A stretch of DNA of 64,000 nt from Tritrichomonas musculus. Lineage: Eukaryota; Parabasalia; Tritrichomonadida; Tritrichomonadidae. Positions 20,331-32,700 of the stretch are shown piece after piece. Made by a program: the position numbers and the translations under genes. The notes under the pieces are model-generated. The model did not search any database. It worked only from the letters and a program-made list of their open reading frames with translations, and was not told the DNA's origin. The stretch covers positions 2,666,001 to 2,730,000 of the forward strand of contig JAPFFF010000015.1 of the NCBI GenBank assembly GCA_039105265.1, in the 5' to 3' direction. Within the stretch, counting starts at the first letter, position 1. Each line of letters begins with the position of its first letter.

Positions 20331-22090
20331 TGGTAGTAATTATACAAGTAACATAATGTTTTAGAACTTTAAAAGTTCCATCAAAAATTTCACTGTCAAT
20401 TAAATTAACATTATTTTCTAATACTGATTTTGCATATGGGCTCAAATAGCTACCTCTATTTATATAGGAATTGTTATCATTTTGTTCTAATTTAAATAAA
20501 TTATGATAATTAGTATTTTCAGTAATTATTTTTAAATAACCTTGTGTTTTAAAGGTCAAATGATTTAAGCTTGTCATTGGCTCAGAAACCAAACGTTTAA
20601 AAAAAATTCTAAAAAATTGAAATAAAAATGTAGTATAACGGTTATTTAAAAAAGATCTTGTTATAGTTTTGGTAAAATAAATAAAAGGAGAACTAAAATC
20701 AGTTAAATTAAAAAAAGCTAATGATTATGAATTTAAAATCGCTAAAGAGCTAAGTTTTAAATTTTGAAAATACAAATTATATGAAAATTTATCTTTGGCT
20801 TCAGTAATTTATGTAAAAAAAGGTGAATTGATTAATTCAAAAGAAGCTGATACTTCTATCTCAAAATTTCGATCGTTATAAATGTAAATTAAAATTAAAT
20901 AATTATCACCAAGAGACTTATAATAAAATCTAAAATAACGATAATTACTGTTTATTGATTGACTTTTCCTAGTCGGACTTTCATTCATTTGAGAAAAATC
21001 GTTTAATTCATTTAGGAATATTGATAATATCTTATAATCCCATAAAAAGGACCAATTCGGATATATTTTAAACTTGGATAAAAGGCGCAAGCCTTTGATG
21101 GCAGAAAAATTGAGCGAATTTGTCGTGAAACATAAATTTTCTGGATAAGATAACTAACTTTTGAAAAATGGTCAACCAATCATTTTTTTTTTTTTTTTTT
21201 TTCCAGAATTTCTATCTTCACTTCTCAAAGGATGTCTTGGTAAAATTTCATAGTTCACTAAAACACAACAAACCTTATTATGAAAAATGATAACCTTTTC
21301 TTTGAAATCTTCAAAGTTTTCATCATATTGTGTACTGATACTTCAACTCCTTATACTACATGCAAGGCTAGTCCATTGATCATCACTATAACCTGGCTCT
21401 TTAAATAATACAGTTTGAGTTTTCCTGAAAAGTATTTAGCCGAAATACTCCAGTCTAGAAATCGTTGATTTAATGATTTTGGAATTGAAAGTAGTGACTT
21501 ATAGGACATAGCCATAAAAGAAAAAGATGATTGATCTTTTCCCCAAGCAAATCAGCATTCATCGATGAAACCACCATTGACAGCCTCAACAGCATTGATG
21601 AAGATTGTTAGGATGAATTAATTAAATGCTTTCTCTGAATACCTGTTTTTTTTTTTTTTTTTTTTGTTAATGATATTCATGAAAAATATCTATTGCTTTG
21701 AATACCATGAACAAATTCGTTTTAAATACCACAAGATTATTGTCCGCTCTTTGACATATAGTGCCAATATCCTTTTCAATTTCTGTTTATATAACCTTTC
21801 AACAAGTATTTTAAAAGAAAACATTTTTATAAAACCATAGTCAGATCTCATGCAATTTAATCAAAAGATCCTTGAATCTTTTCTCTACAATATCACTCAA
21901 AAGTTTTATATCAATATTTGGTAATTTCTTCATGATTTAATCATGAAATACAGTTGTTATAGGTAAAAAACTGATTGCAATATAGTATTTACTGCCTTGA
22001 TACTTGTAGCGCAAAGTTTCTGCGAGATAAGCATGAATACATTTTATTTGTTTTGTAAAGATGGCATTGGGAAACGATCTGGAGGATGAA
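20290..22090 (-). mobile_element. MULE-like transposase remnants
   Basis: Minus-strand broken frames at 21090-20290 carry an N-terminal region and the beginning of a DDE-type catalytic domain (LIDSEIFDGTFKVLKHYV, then SIPIGFTF), the pattern of MULE-type transposases common in trichomonads. Separate pieces at about 21940-21240 (KKLPNIDIKLLSDIVEKRF; AVEAVNGGFIDECW in broken frames) look like a more C-terminal part but lie upstream of the N-terminal part. The region therefore holds either two partial copies or a rearranged one. Many stops and frame changes are present. Two long T runs (about 21183-21202 and 21651-21665) lie within. Confidence 0.5.
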
Positions 22091-22169
22091 AAATTTTATT
22101 TTTTAAAAAATTTTATAAAGCTTTTCAAAAAGTTTATTACATGCTCGTTTAAAAATAAGAATTCAGAAA

Positions 22170-23699
22170 ATGAATGAGAAAATAATTAACAAAGAATTCT
22201 CAGCTTTTGGATTGGCTTTAAAGCGCGATGCTATGATTTGTGTTCGAGATTATATTAAAAAGACAAACAATCCAGAAGATACACTTCAACAAATCCTTCA
22301 ACGTTTACCCTCCATTAGCCAAGACTCTCTAATTACAAAATCCGTGATTGAAAATTTAATTTCATCAATGAAAAAGTCATCATCACCAGAACATCATATT
22401 ATGGCCTTTCAAAATGCATTTGATATGCCAAAGTTTGCTTTTGATAGATCAGAACGAAGCTTTATTTCAGCTGAAAAACCTGTTACGATTTTAGGAAACT
22501 TTCAAGATAAATTTTCGGTTTATAAAGAAAGGCATCAAATATTAAAAACTTGTCTCGTTCACACAAGAGAATTCCATGCATCTTCAGTTCAATTTGGTCT
22601 TGATACATCAAATTCTTATTCGATTACTGATATAGGATCTCTTATTTCAAAAAGCGATGAAACAGTAATTCTTCTTGGCTATTTGGACTCTGACGGTGAT
22701 AGAACAGTTACAATTGAGGATCCAACTGGAATTGTACCTATAGATACAGAAAATCTTGGCCAAACAATGGGATTATTTTCTGTTGGATGTATTGTTGTTG
22801 TTCAAGCTGACTACAAAGATGGTGTTGTTTATGGAACTCTTATTGGACATCCACCCGCACAAAAAATAGAAGCTTTCTACAACCTCTTCTGGAAAGTTCA
22901 TACCGATCCTTTTGGATGGGAAATGACAAAAGAAGCATCAATTGAATTAAAAGAACTGTTAGAGAGTGAACATAAAGACTCTTTAATTTTGTTCTTTTCA
23001 GATGTGTGGATTGATGTTCCATCAGTAGTTGATAATTTTAATTATGCACTATCTCAGTATGATGATTCCCCTCCAAACATTTTAGTAATAAGTGGATCAT
23101 TTACATCTAGACCATTTTCATTTGATCAATTTCAATCTTTTGAGAAGCTTTTTTCAAAGTTTTGTGATATTATTAAAATACATAAATCAATTTGTCAGCA
23201 GTCCCATATCCTTATAATTCCATCAATTAATGATCTTGGATCCGCACATGTTTATCCACGCCCATCATTTCCACCATCTTTGCAAAAGATTTTTACAAAT
23301 TCAATTCCAAATTCTCATTTTATGACAAATCCATGCAGAATGAAGTTTTTGAATCAAACCATCACTATGTTTAGAGACGATTTATTGAAACGTATGCTTA
23401 ATTCTTCTGTTCTTCCTGTACCTAAAACTGATGTTAATGAACATTTGCTTACAACAATTATTAATCAACGTCATTTATGTCCAGTTGATCTCGAACATGC
23501 ACCAATTGCCTGGCCATATGATTATGCACTTAGACTCTACCCACCACCTGATGTTCTTGTTCTTTGTGACTCAGCACCAGCATGGGAAATGAGCATGTCT
23601 GGAGTCACTGCTTTTAATCCAGGTCAATTTGGTAGCAACAAAACGTTTATTCAGTATTTTCCTGCTGAATCAAAAGCCGAAATCTCAAATATTAACTAA
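22170..23699 (+). CDS. POLE2: DNA polymerase epsilon subunit 2 (B subunit)
   Basis: The 509-aa protein (human 527) has the B-subunit layout. An N-terminal helical region covers residues 1-100. An OB fold lies at about 165-235, with VILLGYLDSDGDRTVTIEDPTG, a hallmark of POLE2/Dpb2. An inactivated calcineurin-like phosphoesterase domain follows (ILFFSDVWID, ILVISGSFTS, ILIIPSINDLG), then the C-terminal HLCPVDLEHAPIAWPYDYALRLYPPPDVLVLCD. The metal-binding residues of true phosphoesterases are replaced, as expected for the family. It stabilises the leading-strand polymerase and joins it to the CMG helicase in the nucleus. It is the first intact gene to the right of the transposon island. Confidence 0.95.
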   Translation: MNEKIINKEFSAFGLALKRDAMICVRDYIKKTNNPEDTLQQILQRLPSISQDSLITKSVIENLISSMKKSSSPEHHIMAFQNAFDMPKFAFDRSERSFISAEKPVTILGNFQDKFSVYKERHQILKTCLVHTREFHASSVQFGLDTSNSYSITDIGSLISKSDETVILLGYLDSDGDRTVTIEDPTGIVPIDTENLGQTMGLFSVGCIVVVQADYKDGVVYGTLIGHPPAQKIEAFYNLFWKVHTDPFGWEMTKEASIELKELLESEHKDSLILFFSDVWIDVPSVVDNFNYALSQYDDSPPNILVISGSFTSRPFSFDQFQSFEKLFSKFCDIIKIHKSICQQSHILIIPSINDLGSAHVYPRPSFPPSLQKIFTNSIPNSHFMTNPCRMKFLNQTITMFRDDLLKRMLNSSVLPVPKTDVNEHLLTTIINQRHLCPVDLEHAPIAWPYDYALRLYPPPDVLVLCDSAPAWEMSMSGVTAFNPGQFGSNKTFIQYFPAESKAEISNIN

Positions 23700-26104
23700 T
23701 AGTATATATGTTTTCTATTTGATTTTGTTATCTATTATGTATATAAATACGCTGCTTATTTATCCATTTTATCCTTTTAATAAAACTAACCTATTATCAA
23801 AAAATTTTTTTATTTATATTCTTAATCACTATTTTTGAATTACTAGTAGTAACTTACTACTAGATGTTAGCATATTAAACAAAATCTTTAAACAATAATA
23901 ATAACATATGACAATATTTATCAATAAAACTTTTAAACACAACCCATGTTTCCATAAAATAGATGTTCAGTATATAAATTTATTACATAAAGATAATGGG
24001 ATATATTTTTTCAATTCTCTTGTTTTTGAAAATCGTTTAAAAATTTTTATTTCATTTTTTTAAAGAATTTAAATAAATAGAAATTTCTTCTTTTAAATAA
24101 ATTTCATATCATTAATTTATATATATACATATTTATAAGCTTTATTTATTTATATTTATATTTTAATTCTTAAAATATATTAAATACATTGTAATATCAA
24201 TGATTTTATTAATATGTATATTTTCAAAAAAAACAAATAAATATTTAGAATAGGTGCAACGTCTAGCTTCTTGTGATACAATCATTCTTTAAGTAAAATA
24301 TATTATTCTATAATATTTTTTAAAGCTAATTATAATTTTTTATAGAGATCACTATTGACAATTCCAAGATATAGATAAAATATTTTTTGGAAAAAACGTG
24401 CTGTATCAATTTCTTTCAAAAATAGATATAAAATCAATTCAAAAAAATAAAAAATATAAAAGTCATTCAAAATTTTTTTTCAAAAAATGCAAAATATTAA
24501 GATTTGATACATATTTATAATGAATATATTTATTTATTTTGAGATTATAACTCTCAAATCAGTTTGATTTATTTTCCTTATTAAGATAAAATATTTTTAT
24601 TTATATCAAAAAAAAGGTATAACAAGAACGGTAGACACTAAACCGTTTATAATTTTTTCAAAATTTTGATTTCGAAAAACGATTGATTTTGAATATTTTA
24701 TATTTTTTGTTTGAATTATTATTAAGCACAAATATAATAAGATTTTTAATCTATTAGATTTATCATAATTATGGTTTTAAATGAGAAATTTATGTTTTTT
24801 AAAATCAGAATTGAGAACTTTACATGAATTCCTCTCAATTTCAAATCTTTCTTTTCCCTCCAATTTCATAACAAATTTTTGAAATATTGATAAAATCATC
24901 GTTATTATATATGCATTTTCTGATGGCCAAATTTCACTGAATTTGGTGCGCTACATTTTTCGTAATAGAAATATGATTTACTTATTTTTGTTAATTTTTT
25001 AAAAAATATAAATTTCTAATGATGATTATCAATATCCAATAGGATATTTTATGTTTTGGAGCTTCATTTCATCAAATGATCAAAAAATTACATATCTTTT
25101 TTTATTTACAATAGCTAAGTCCAACTTTATTAGGCAATAAATTCCAATTTATACCAATCAAAAATCAAATATATGATATTTTTTATGATATAAATGATTA
25201 ATAAAATGCTTTTTATAGAAAAGTTTAATAAAATTATCCAAGGTTAAAAATTTGCCTATTACGATCAGTATTTGAATTCAAAAGTCATCATTTTTTATAG
25301 TAATATCTTGTTTTCTAGCGCATTAAATATATCATAATTAATAGTTTAAATTTATTATCTGTTATTAAGTAAAATATATTAATTATAATGATATTTATTA
25401 AAAATTCGCTAGTTTCGACTCTTCTGTATAACATCTAACTTTTTCTCAAAAAATATCATAATAAAATATCTCATGATATGAAATCATTTTTAACATTTAT
25501 ATACATTATATATATTTTAAAATGATTATTATTATTATATATTATTTAATAATATATATTTGTTTATTAAAATACAAAGATAATTATATTTATAAAAAAA
25601 CGGTTTTAAACTTTTATAACGCGTGATAGTCATTGTATATAAATCATTATACAGTTTACATTATATATATTATATCTAAAATATAAATTTAATAAGAATT
25701 GTTATTGCGAAAACTGAGATATGCTTTTGTTTAATATCAACTTTTTGATAAATTATTTATTTTATTTGATGAAGATTTCTTAAGATTTGATGATTTTTGA
25801 GAGCTTTATGATTGATTTTCTGATCGCAAATTGATATATAATTTTACAAACTTTTTTTGAATGTAATAAGATAAAATTTTGAGAAATAAGATAGATATAC
25901 CAATTTCTGATTTTTAATCATTATATAATAGTCATTACTTATGAAATTATCCACCCGCCATTTAATTGAAAAAGCTTTAACGAATGATTAGATGATTCAT
26001 TTAGTTTTTTTTCAATAGGACATTTTAAATAAAATCATAATCTTTTCAAATTTGAATTGATTTATACATTTTTGAGAATATTTTTTCTTATTGCCATCAT
26101 AAAA
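23700..26104. other. 2.4-kb gene desert, extremely AT-rich
   Basis: Apart from the 21-nt palindrome, no reading frame above background, RNA gene or clear transposon end was seen. A small inverted repeat (AACGGT...ACCGTT) lies at about 24629-24651. The sequence is dominated by A/T runs and short ATATAT stretches. It is the longest empty stretch outside the transposon island. Confidence 0.5.
23843..23863. repeat. Perfect 21-nt palindrome
   Basis: CTAGTAGTAA and TTACTACTAG flank a single central C, about 145 bases after the POLE2 stop codon. It could fold into a short hairpin in the 3' region or be a protein-binding dyad. Confidence 0.6.
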
Positions 26105-29100
26105 ATGATCAATAGAAGACGAGGAGGACCAGCCTTACTTACGAAAAAAGCAGCACCTACTGTTCAGACCGACTTTACGGTTAAAATAGATGAACAAGAT
26201 TTTCCTTGCTCAAAAGAAGTATTAAAAGAAATTGTGAAAAATCCAGACATCAATTTAGATAGTTCAGACTCTGTTTCTTTAAGTATCAAATTCGACGAAT
26301 CTATCAAATTACAAGACAACAATAAATTCAAGGCAGCTATTAAGTCCATTTTAAATGGACAACCTACGTTTCTTTACGATAAAAATTTAAATATTCTTAT
26401 CGATTACCTTAAAATAAATAATTTGGTTACCAAAGAAGCAGAGAACTCGAACGACGATGAGTTGAAGTGGCTCACTGATATTGACCACTTTTTTGGTGGC
26501 GAATCTGTTGATATCAACAAAGAAGAAGATTTAGTCTGCAATGTAGAAAAATCTATCGACGATGAAACAATTATATGGCTTCTTGTTGGAAAAGTTATCG
26601 CGGACCACAAGAATGCAGAAAAATACGTAAATATAATGCTCAGTTATATTCAAAAGCGTGGGGCTTCATTTGAAAATAACTTAAGGCGTGTTGTAATCAA
26701 TTCTCTTAAAAATGCAATTGAAAATGGAACAGAGGTAAAGATGATTTTTGAACTCATTTTCATTGTTAGAAGATTATACGAAGCTAAAGTACTTAATGAA
26801 AAAGACTTTGATCTCAATCTTGGCAATCGTCTATTACCTGCAACGTTTATTGATATTGTGAAAACAACAAATAGAGCTCCATTTAAAGTTTTTAATAATA
26901 ATTTTGATGCCTTGGCTGAAAATGAATTTGATATTCATAAACAACTCTGTCATAATGGTGTTAATCCGGATGATATATATCAGCTTATTCGCAGTGATAA
27001 TCTCAAAGAATTTGATTCAATTACTTCAACAACTACAAATTCTGATAACGCAGAAGATGCAAATGCCGCATTTGATTACAATAAGGAAAATTACATGAAA
27101 AGCGCTTATGAAAGATGCACTTATGTCAATAATGATTTCATGTGCTATGTTGATATTTCTGCTTTCTTTGGATCAGTTAATATATTCAAGTATTTGATAA
27201 ACGATAAAAAGGCTAGATTGACATCAAAAACAGTTCATTATGCAATCGCAAGTGGAAATAAAGAGATCATTGAAATATGCGAAAAGAACAATTTATCATT
27301 CGATGGAACTTTAACAGAAGCAATTCAATTCCATCAATTTGAACTTTTCAAATGGCTTGTCAATGATAAAAAACTTTCTATTGATAATTGTTTTGATACC
27401 CTTATTACAACATGCCTTCAATTCTCTAGTTTTAAGATACTTAAATATTTACTAGATCTTCCTTTTGAAAAGCCAGATTTGAATATCGTAATTAACTTAA
27501 TGAATGTTATTGAACAAAGCTGTAAATGGGGCAACTTTCCAGTTCTGAGACACGTTTTGAAAAATGTTTTGATTACACGCCCATTTCAAGGAGATAACAT
27601 CAACGCTTTTCATATGGCTTGCCAAAATGGTAATCCTGAGATTGTGAAATTCTTGAGTCAACAGAGCTTTGTCAACAAAAATTGCAAAGTCATGACAATT
27701 ATAGGAAGCCAAGGCTGGTCTGGACTACACTTTGCAGCCTCAAAAGGAAACACCGAAGCTGTTCGTGTTCTTATCGAATGTAAAGATATAGAGATTAATT
27801 GTACGACATCCAAAAATCAAACAGCTATTCATCTAGCTTGCGAAAGATCGATTACTGATACAATTAAAATTTTGGTTGAACATCCATTTTCAAATCTTGC
27901 TGTTGCAACAAACCAAACAAACCTTTTAGCGCTTCATATTTCGTGCCAACGAGGAAATAGTGATGCAGTCGGAATCATACTTAATTCTAATAAAAATTAT
28001 GGAGGTATTAACGCATTATCAGCTGGTGATATGACTCCTCTTCATTTGGCTTGCATCAGTGGCTCTGGTGAAACTGTTAAGCTACTATGCGCTGTCCCAG
28101 ATATTGATCTTAATATCAAAGATTTTGAAAAACATAATGCACTTCAACTTGCATGCATTCATAACAATATTGATTGTGTAAAAGTTCTTTCTAACCAACC
28201 AGGAATCGATCTCAAAGCAGTTTGCAAGTTTGATTTGTCCTTCCTGAATACAAATAGCAGCCAAGAAAACTTTTCACAAACACCAGGCTCACCAACTCCA
28301 GGTCAACAACCAGGTGCAGCAAACTCAACTCCTAATACCAACAATGATAATCAGCCTACTAATAATCAAAATGGAAGCTTCCATTTCAGCTGCCTTAATA
28401 ACAGTGAAAGAAGAGGTTCAGAAAACTTTCCATTTGTTGGCAAATTCCAAATCAGCGATAATAAAGTACCATTAATTCCACCCACTCCATCATGCCCACC
28501 AGATGGCGTTTTACCAAATCTTTCTGAACCTGGAACAGACATCACAGAAAGACGTCCTTCAATAATTGATATCGATCAAGAAGAAGAAATAAACGTTCTC
28601 TTTTATGCTGCTATAAGTGGTCATCTTCGTCTTTTCCAAGTTCTGGTCAGCAACCCAGGAATTGATGTAAATGCGGTTAACAACAGATCAATGAGCGTTC
28701 TTCACATTTGCTGTCAACAAGGACAAATTGATTTCGTAAGACTTCTTCTCTTTAGAAATGATCTTAATATAAATATCAAAACTAATGGAGGTTTGACTCC
28801 TCTCCATCTTGCAGCCAAAGAAGGCCATGTAGATGTTGTTAAAGCATTAGTATCAGCTAAAGGAATTGAATTGAATCCAACAACGAATGATGACAAATTG
28901 ACACCTCTTCACTTGGCTTGTGAAAGAGGAAGAGCCGAAGTAGTTAAGGTTTTATGCGCTACAAAAGGTGTTGATGTAAGTATGAAAACAGGATCAGGAC
29001 AAACACCAGTTCAAATTGCATGCCAAAATGGCCATTCTGATGTTTTCGCTATTTTATCTCAGAAAAATGATAATGGCTTAAGGAATTTAACACATGATGG

Positions 29101-29224
29101 AAGAAAACCACAGTTTGGCCCTCAGAGCTTGAGTCCTAAAGGACCAGGAAGAATTGGCTTTGGACCTAAGATACCTGGAGGTAATTCTCCGAAAAAGGGT
29201 GGAATAACATTCGGACCAAAATAA
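26105..29224 (+). CDS. Ankyrin-repeat protein
   Basis: I place the start at the ATG at 26105 (MINRRRGG), giving 1,039 aa; the frame is open 16 codons further but without ATG. The N-terminal 450 residues form a helical region of the type seen in many trichomonad ankyrin proteins (about 45-110 FTVKIDEQDFPCSKEVLKEI, BTB-like in pattern). Ankyrin repeats run from about residue 490 to 990, with TPLHLA-type cores (TPLHLACISGSGETVKLL, TPLHLAAKEGHVDVVKAL, TPLHLACERGRAEVVKVL). They are interrupted at about 720-830 by a Pro/Asn/Ser-rich linker. The tail is Gly/Pro/Lys-rich (FGPK repeated). Ankyrin arrays bind proteins; no catalytic domain is visible. The partner cannot be inferred. Confidence 0.85.
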   Translation: MINRRRGGPALLTKKAAPTVQTDFTVKIDEQDFPCSKEVLKEIVKNPDINLDSSDSVSLSIKFDESIKLQDNNKFKAAIKSILNGQPTFLYDKNLNILIDYLKINNLVTKEAENSNDDELKWLTDIDHFFGGESVDINKEEDLVCNVEKSIDDETIIWLLVGKVIADHKNAEKYVNIMLSYIQKRGASFENNLRRVVINSLKNAIENGTEVKMIFELIFIVRRLYEAKVLNEKDFDLNLGNRLLPATFIDIVKTTNRAPFKVFNNNFDALAENEFDIHKQLCHNGVNPDDIYQLIRSDNLKEFDSITSTTTNSDNAEDANAAFDYNKENYMKSAYERCTYVNNDFMCYVDISAFFGSVNIFKYLINDKKARLTSKTVHYAIASGNKEIIEICEKNNLSFDGTLTEAIQFHQFELFKWLVNDKKLSIDNCFDTLITTCLQFSSFKILKYLLDLPFEKPDLNIVINLMNVIEQSCKWGNFPVLRHVLKNVLITRPFQGDNINAFHMACQNGNPEIVKFLSQQSFVNKNCKVMTIIGSQGWSGLHFAASKGNTEAVRVLIECKDIEINCTTSKNQTAIHLACERSITDTIKILVEHPFSNLAVATNQTNLLALHISCQRGNSDAVGIILNSNKNYGGINALSAGDMTPLHLACISGSGETVKLLCAVPDIDLNIKDFEKHNALQLACIHNNIDCVKVLSNQPGIDLKAVCKFDLSFLNTNSSQENFSQTPGSPTPGQQPGAANSTPNTNNDNQPTNNQNGSFHFSCLNNSERRGSENFPFVGKFQISDNKVPLIPPTPSCPPDGVLPNLSEPGTDITERRPSIIDIDQEEEINVLFYAAISGHLRLFQVLVSNPGIDVNAVNNRSMSVLHICCQQGQIDFVRLLLFRNDLNINIKTNGGLTPLHLAAKEGHVDVVKALVSAKGIELNPTTNDDKLTPLHLACERGRAEVVKVLCATKGVDVSMKTGSGQTPVQIACQNGHSDVFAILSQKNDNGLRNLTHDGRKPQFGPQSLSPKGPGRIGFGPKIPGGNSPKKGGITFGPK

Positions 29225-29724
29225 GGCTATAGATTACTAATATAATTTTTATGAAGCCTTGATGATATAATTGCGGAAATAATTGAAGATTTTTTATTTT
29301 CATTATTATTTGGGAAATAAAATTCAATATATCATTAAAATATTATATATTTTGACAAAACCTTTTTTTTTTTTCTCTCTAAGACCATATCCTAATTCAT
29401 CCATAATGAAAGTCAATAATATCACAAATAATCTCGTAGAAAGAGATAAAATAATAAAACCAATTCATTATTTTCAAATGATTGCAAACCAAAATATTAT
29501 AAAAAACAGATTTTACATCATCGACTCTTTCAGGTCATGCTATCGATTTAAATCTAACATCTTTCAAGAAAAAAAATGATTCATTTCAATTGAATTTGAT
29601 TCTAAATAATAGACTTCAATTTAACTAATTGGAAAGCACTTGAACGAAAAATAAAAAGATTACAATTGCTAAAAAGCATTTATTTATATATAAAAACAAA
29701 CAAAATTTTAATGAATACAAATTA
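29225..29724. other. Convergent intergenic region
   Basis: A 500-bp spacer between two genes that end toward each other. A 98-codon open frame on the plus strand shows no domain and biased composition, and I do not regard it as a gene. Confidence 0.5.
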
Positions 29725-32700
29725 CTATTGATAAACAACAGAAACTATAAAACTCGAATTTTCTGCTTTAAAGTTGAGCTTAGCAAACACAATTCCATTT
29801 TCACTATTCCATTTTCGTTTAAGCTTTGTAGCCTTGACACTAATTTCAAAAGGTTCATTAGGCAAAATTTCGAAAGATGATAACATTAGATTTGTTTTTC
29901 TTTGGAACAAATCGACTTTAACATACTTACTTACAGATTTTTCAATTTCGGGATTAACTTCAATTGTAACTTCTCTATCAAGTAAGTTAGTTATTGAAAA
30001 CCAGCAAGATGCAACGTATGTTGTTACAATTTCGTTATCATTTTCGTCTTCAGTAGCAATACTTTCATTACTTGATTCTTTATTATTAACATTAATTATG
30101 TCGTTAAGCTCTTTTTCATTTACGTCTTTTTGATTAACAACAATTTCTGTAAATTTATGAAGTGAAACAATAAACTCATTCTTATTGCTTCCTCGTTTCG
30201 CTCGATCGACTTGAATAAAGAAATCACGAACGTCATAATTAACGGTTAATTTTAATTTATTATCATGATTATTAGTGTTGGTAAATAGTATTAAGTTGCT
30301 TTGTGGGCCTTCTATATGAACATTTTTCATCATTTCGATAATTGGTTCAACTTTTACCTGATAATCTGAATTTGGCGGAATTGGACCAATTTGATTTGGT
30401 ATTTTCAAGCAACAAGTTGTAGAGCTTTGAGAAGTAGGAATTGAATTAAAATCATTTGAATGCGTTAAAATAGTCGAATTCATATAAAGATCAATATTTG
30501 AGTGATTGTGAATGATTATAGAATTTGATGAAGTAGATTCAACAGTCCAATTGTTGAAGCTACCAAATCTTCCAAGGGATATTGTATCCATTGCTAAAGA
30601 TCCAACAGAAACGACAAACTCGCCTTCAATTTTTATAATTTTGACAAGCTTTTTAGTTGCAGCTGAGATGAATAATAAATTATATGAAAAAATTGATTGC
30701 TCGGGTTTCAATAAAACTGACTGTAAATTTGAATTTGAATTCGTGTTGATATTCGTCTTTGATGTAGATAACTTTGTGTTATCTTTCAAAGAAATATTAT
30801 GTTCGAGATTCTCTTCTTCTTCTTCAACTACTTCATCTGAATATGATTCAACTAATGTTTCTGCAATCTGCAACGCTGTTTTCGCCGCAGTTATAACTGA
30901 AGAAGATGAAAAAATTTTTGATGGATCTTTTTTATTTGAACGATCATTTTTTTCTGAATTTTTCGCATCATTTATTTCATTCATATCTAATAAATTCATT
31001 GTTTTGAATGGAAATTGGAATCCAATCGATGTTTCTTCTTTAGCCCTTATCATATATTTCTTTTCTATCTTTGGAATTAAAATAGTTGTTGGATGACGTG
31101 AAACATTTCTAATATACATTGATACACTTTTTGGAACTGGAGTTCCATCAGCTTGCAAATAAATTTTCCCTAATGCTATTTTTGTGATATTTTTATGCTC
31201 ATTATCGGTATCAACCTCAATTATTTTAGGATCAACAAATGATGTAATTATTACTTTTTTCTGATATCCATTTTGCAATTGCTGTTGCATTGACGTTGAG
31301 AAATAAATAAAACCTTCGTTAACACCCCAGGATGACGGTCTAAACTTTACTGTTAATTCAAGTTCTTGATGACCTTTTAGTGAGAAATTAGAAGGTTCTA
31401 CAATTATACCTTGTGTTGGTGAAGTGACCACATCAACATTCAATTTTGAACTTCTATTTTTAATTGACATTTTACCTTCAACTGATTCCTGATTATTTAA
31501 GGAGCCAAAATCAATAATTTTTTGAGAAGGACGAAGACCTATTCTACCAATTCTTCCGAGCACTGGCACGCTAACTTTAAAGTATGGAGCTGTTATTACA
31601 GAGTGAGAATCATTAAGTGAATTTTCAGCTTCTTCTTTAATATCATAAGCTTTCACATCAATAAAGGAATCAACAACCAGAGTTTTATATTTCCTATACA
31701 TTTCTATTTCAAGTTGAGGTTTGAATAGAATATTGATTGTGATAGATGAATTAATATCCAATCTAAGAGGTTTAAATTGCGGCTCTTCAGGATCATTTTC
31801 ATAAATTGACAAGAAAGATACATTGTGACTAACAACGACGAATAAAACAATATCGCTAATATTCGTAATTGTCATTGAAGTCCTCTTGACAATTGATTGC
31901 AACGAAGTAAGTTGTATCTGACCGAAGTCAATCTTTGTTGTTGACAATTGAAGTATAGGACGATAGCTCGCATTAATCGTAATTGGAATCTCTTTCCAAC
32001 AATTTTGTGAAGCGACAGTAATTGTCTTAGTTATTATTCCACTATCCGAGCAATAGATATCGATAGGAATCTTAATAGATTCATTTGGCTGAAGTTTTCC
32101 TTCATTTGTCTGAGATGTAATTATTGCATTATCTGATGAATTTGACAAAATCCAGAAATTTTCTTCATTTTTTTCAATATTTTTGATAGTTAATTCAATT
32201 CTTTTAGTTTCTTGGATGTAAACATGATCTACAGTTATTGAAGACGGCTCAATCAAGAGTCCCGCATCTATGTCAACATCAGACATTTGGATCTTTTTCT
32301 GAGGAACAACACGTGCTTTATATTTGACAGTTTTTTGTGAATCAACACGACCACTTTCATATATCATTATTACACCTTCAATATTTTCAGGTTCTTTTAA
32401 TGGCTTTTTTGATATAATGATTGGAATCATCTGAACTTCAATGCAATGTAATTGCAATGGTTCTGCCTTGTAGATCAAGCTATCCATGAACTTTTCACCG
32501 AGCTGCTTTATTTGTAATGAAGTTGATTCAATTTCCGTATTAGAGAGCTCATCGATAACTTTTTGAATTTGCTCAGCATATTCCCACTTTTTCTTACGTT
32601 GTAAACACCTTAATTTACATCCAAGCTTTTCTATTTGTAATTTCACTTTTTCTGTCAATAATCTAGTTTTTATATCTTTAAACTGATACGAAATAATCGG

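Noticed and set aside
22170-23699. Active calcineurin-like phosphatase
   Set aside because: The metal-binding residues are missing and the OB-fold/phosphoesterase layout is that of POLE2.
26057-26104. Upstream extension of the ankyrin gene that would add a hydrophobic N-terminus
   Set aside because: It starts at TTG, not ATG; the first ATG is at 26105 and the apparent signal peptide is translated spacer.
29283-29579. 98-codon plus-strand frame
   Set aside because: AT-driven composition, no domain, and located in a spacer between converging gene ends.
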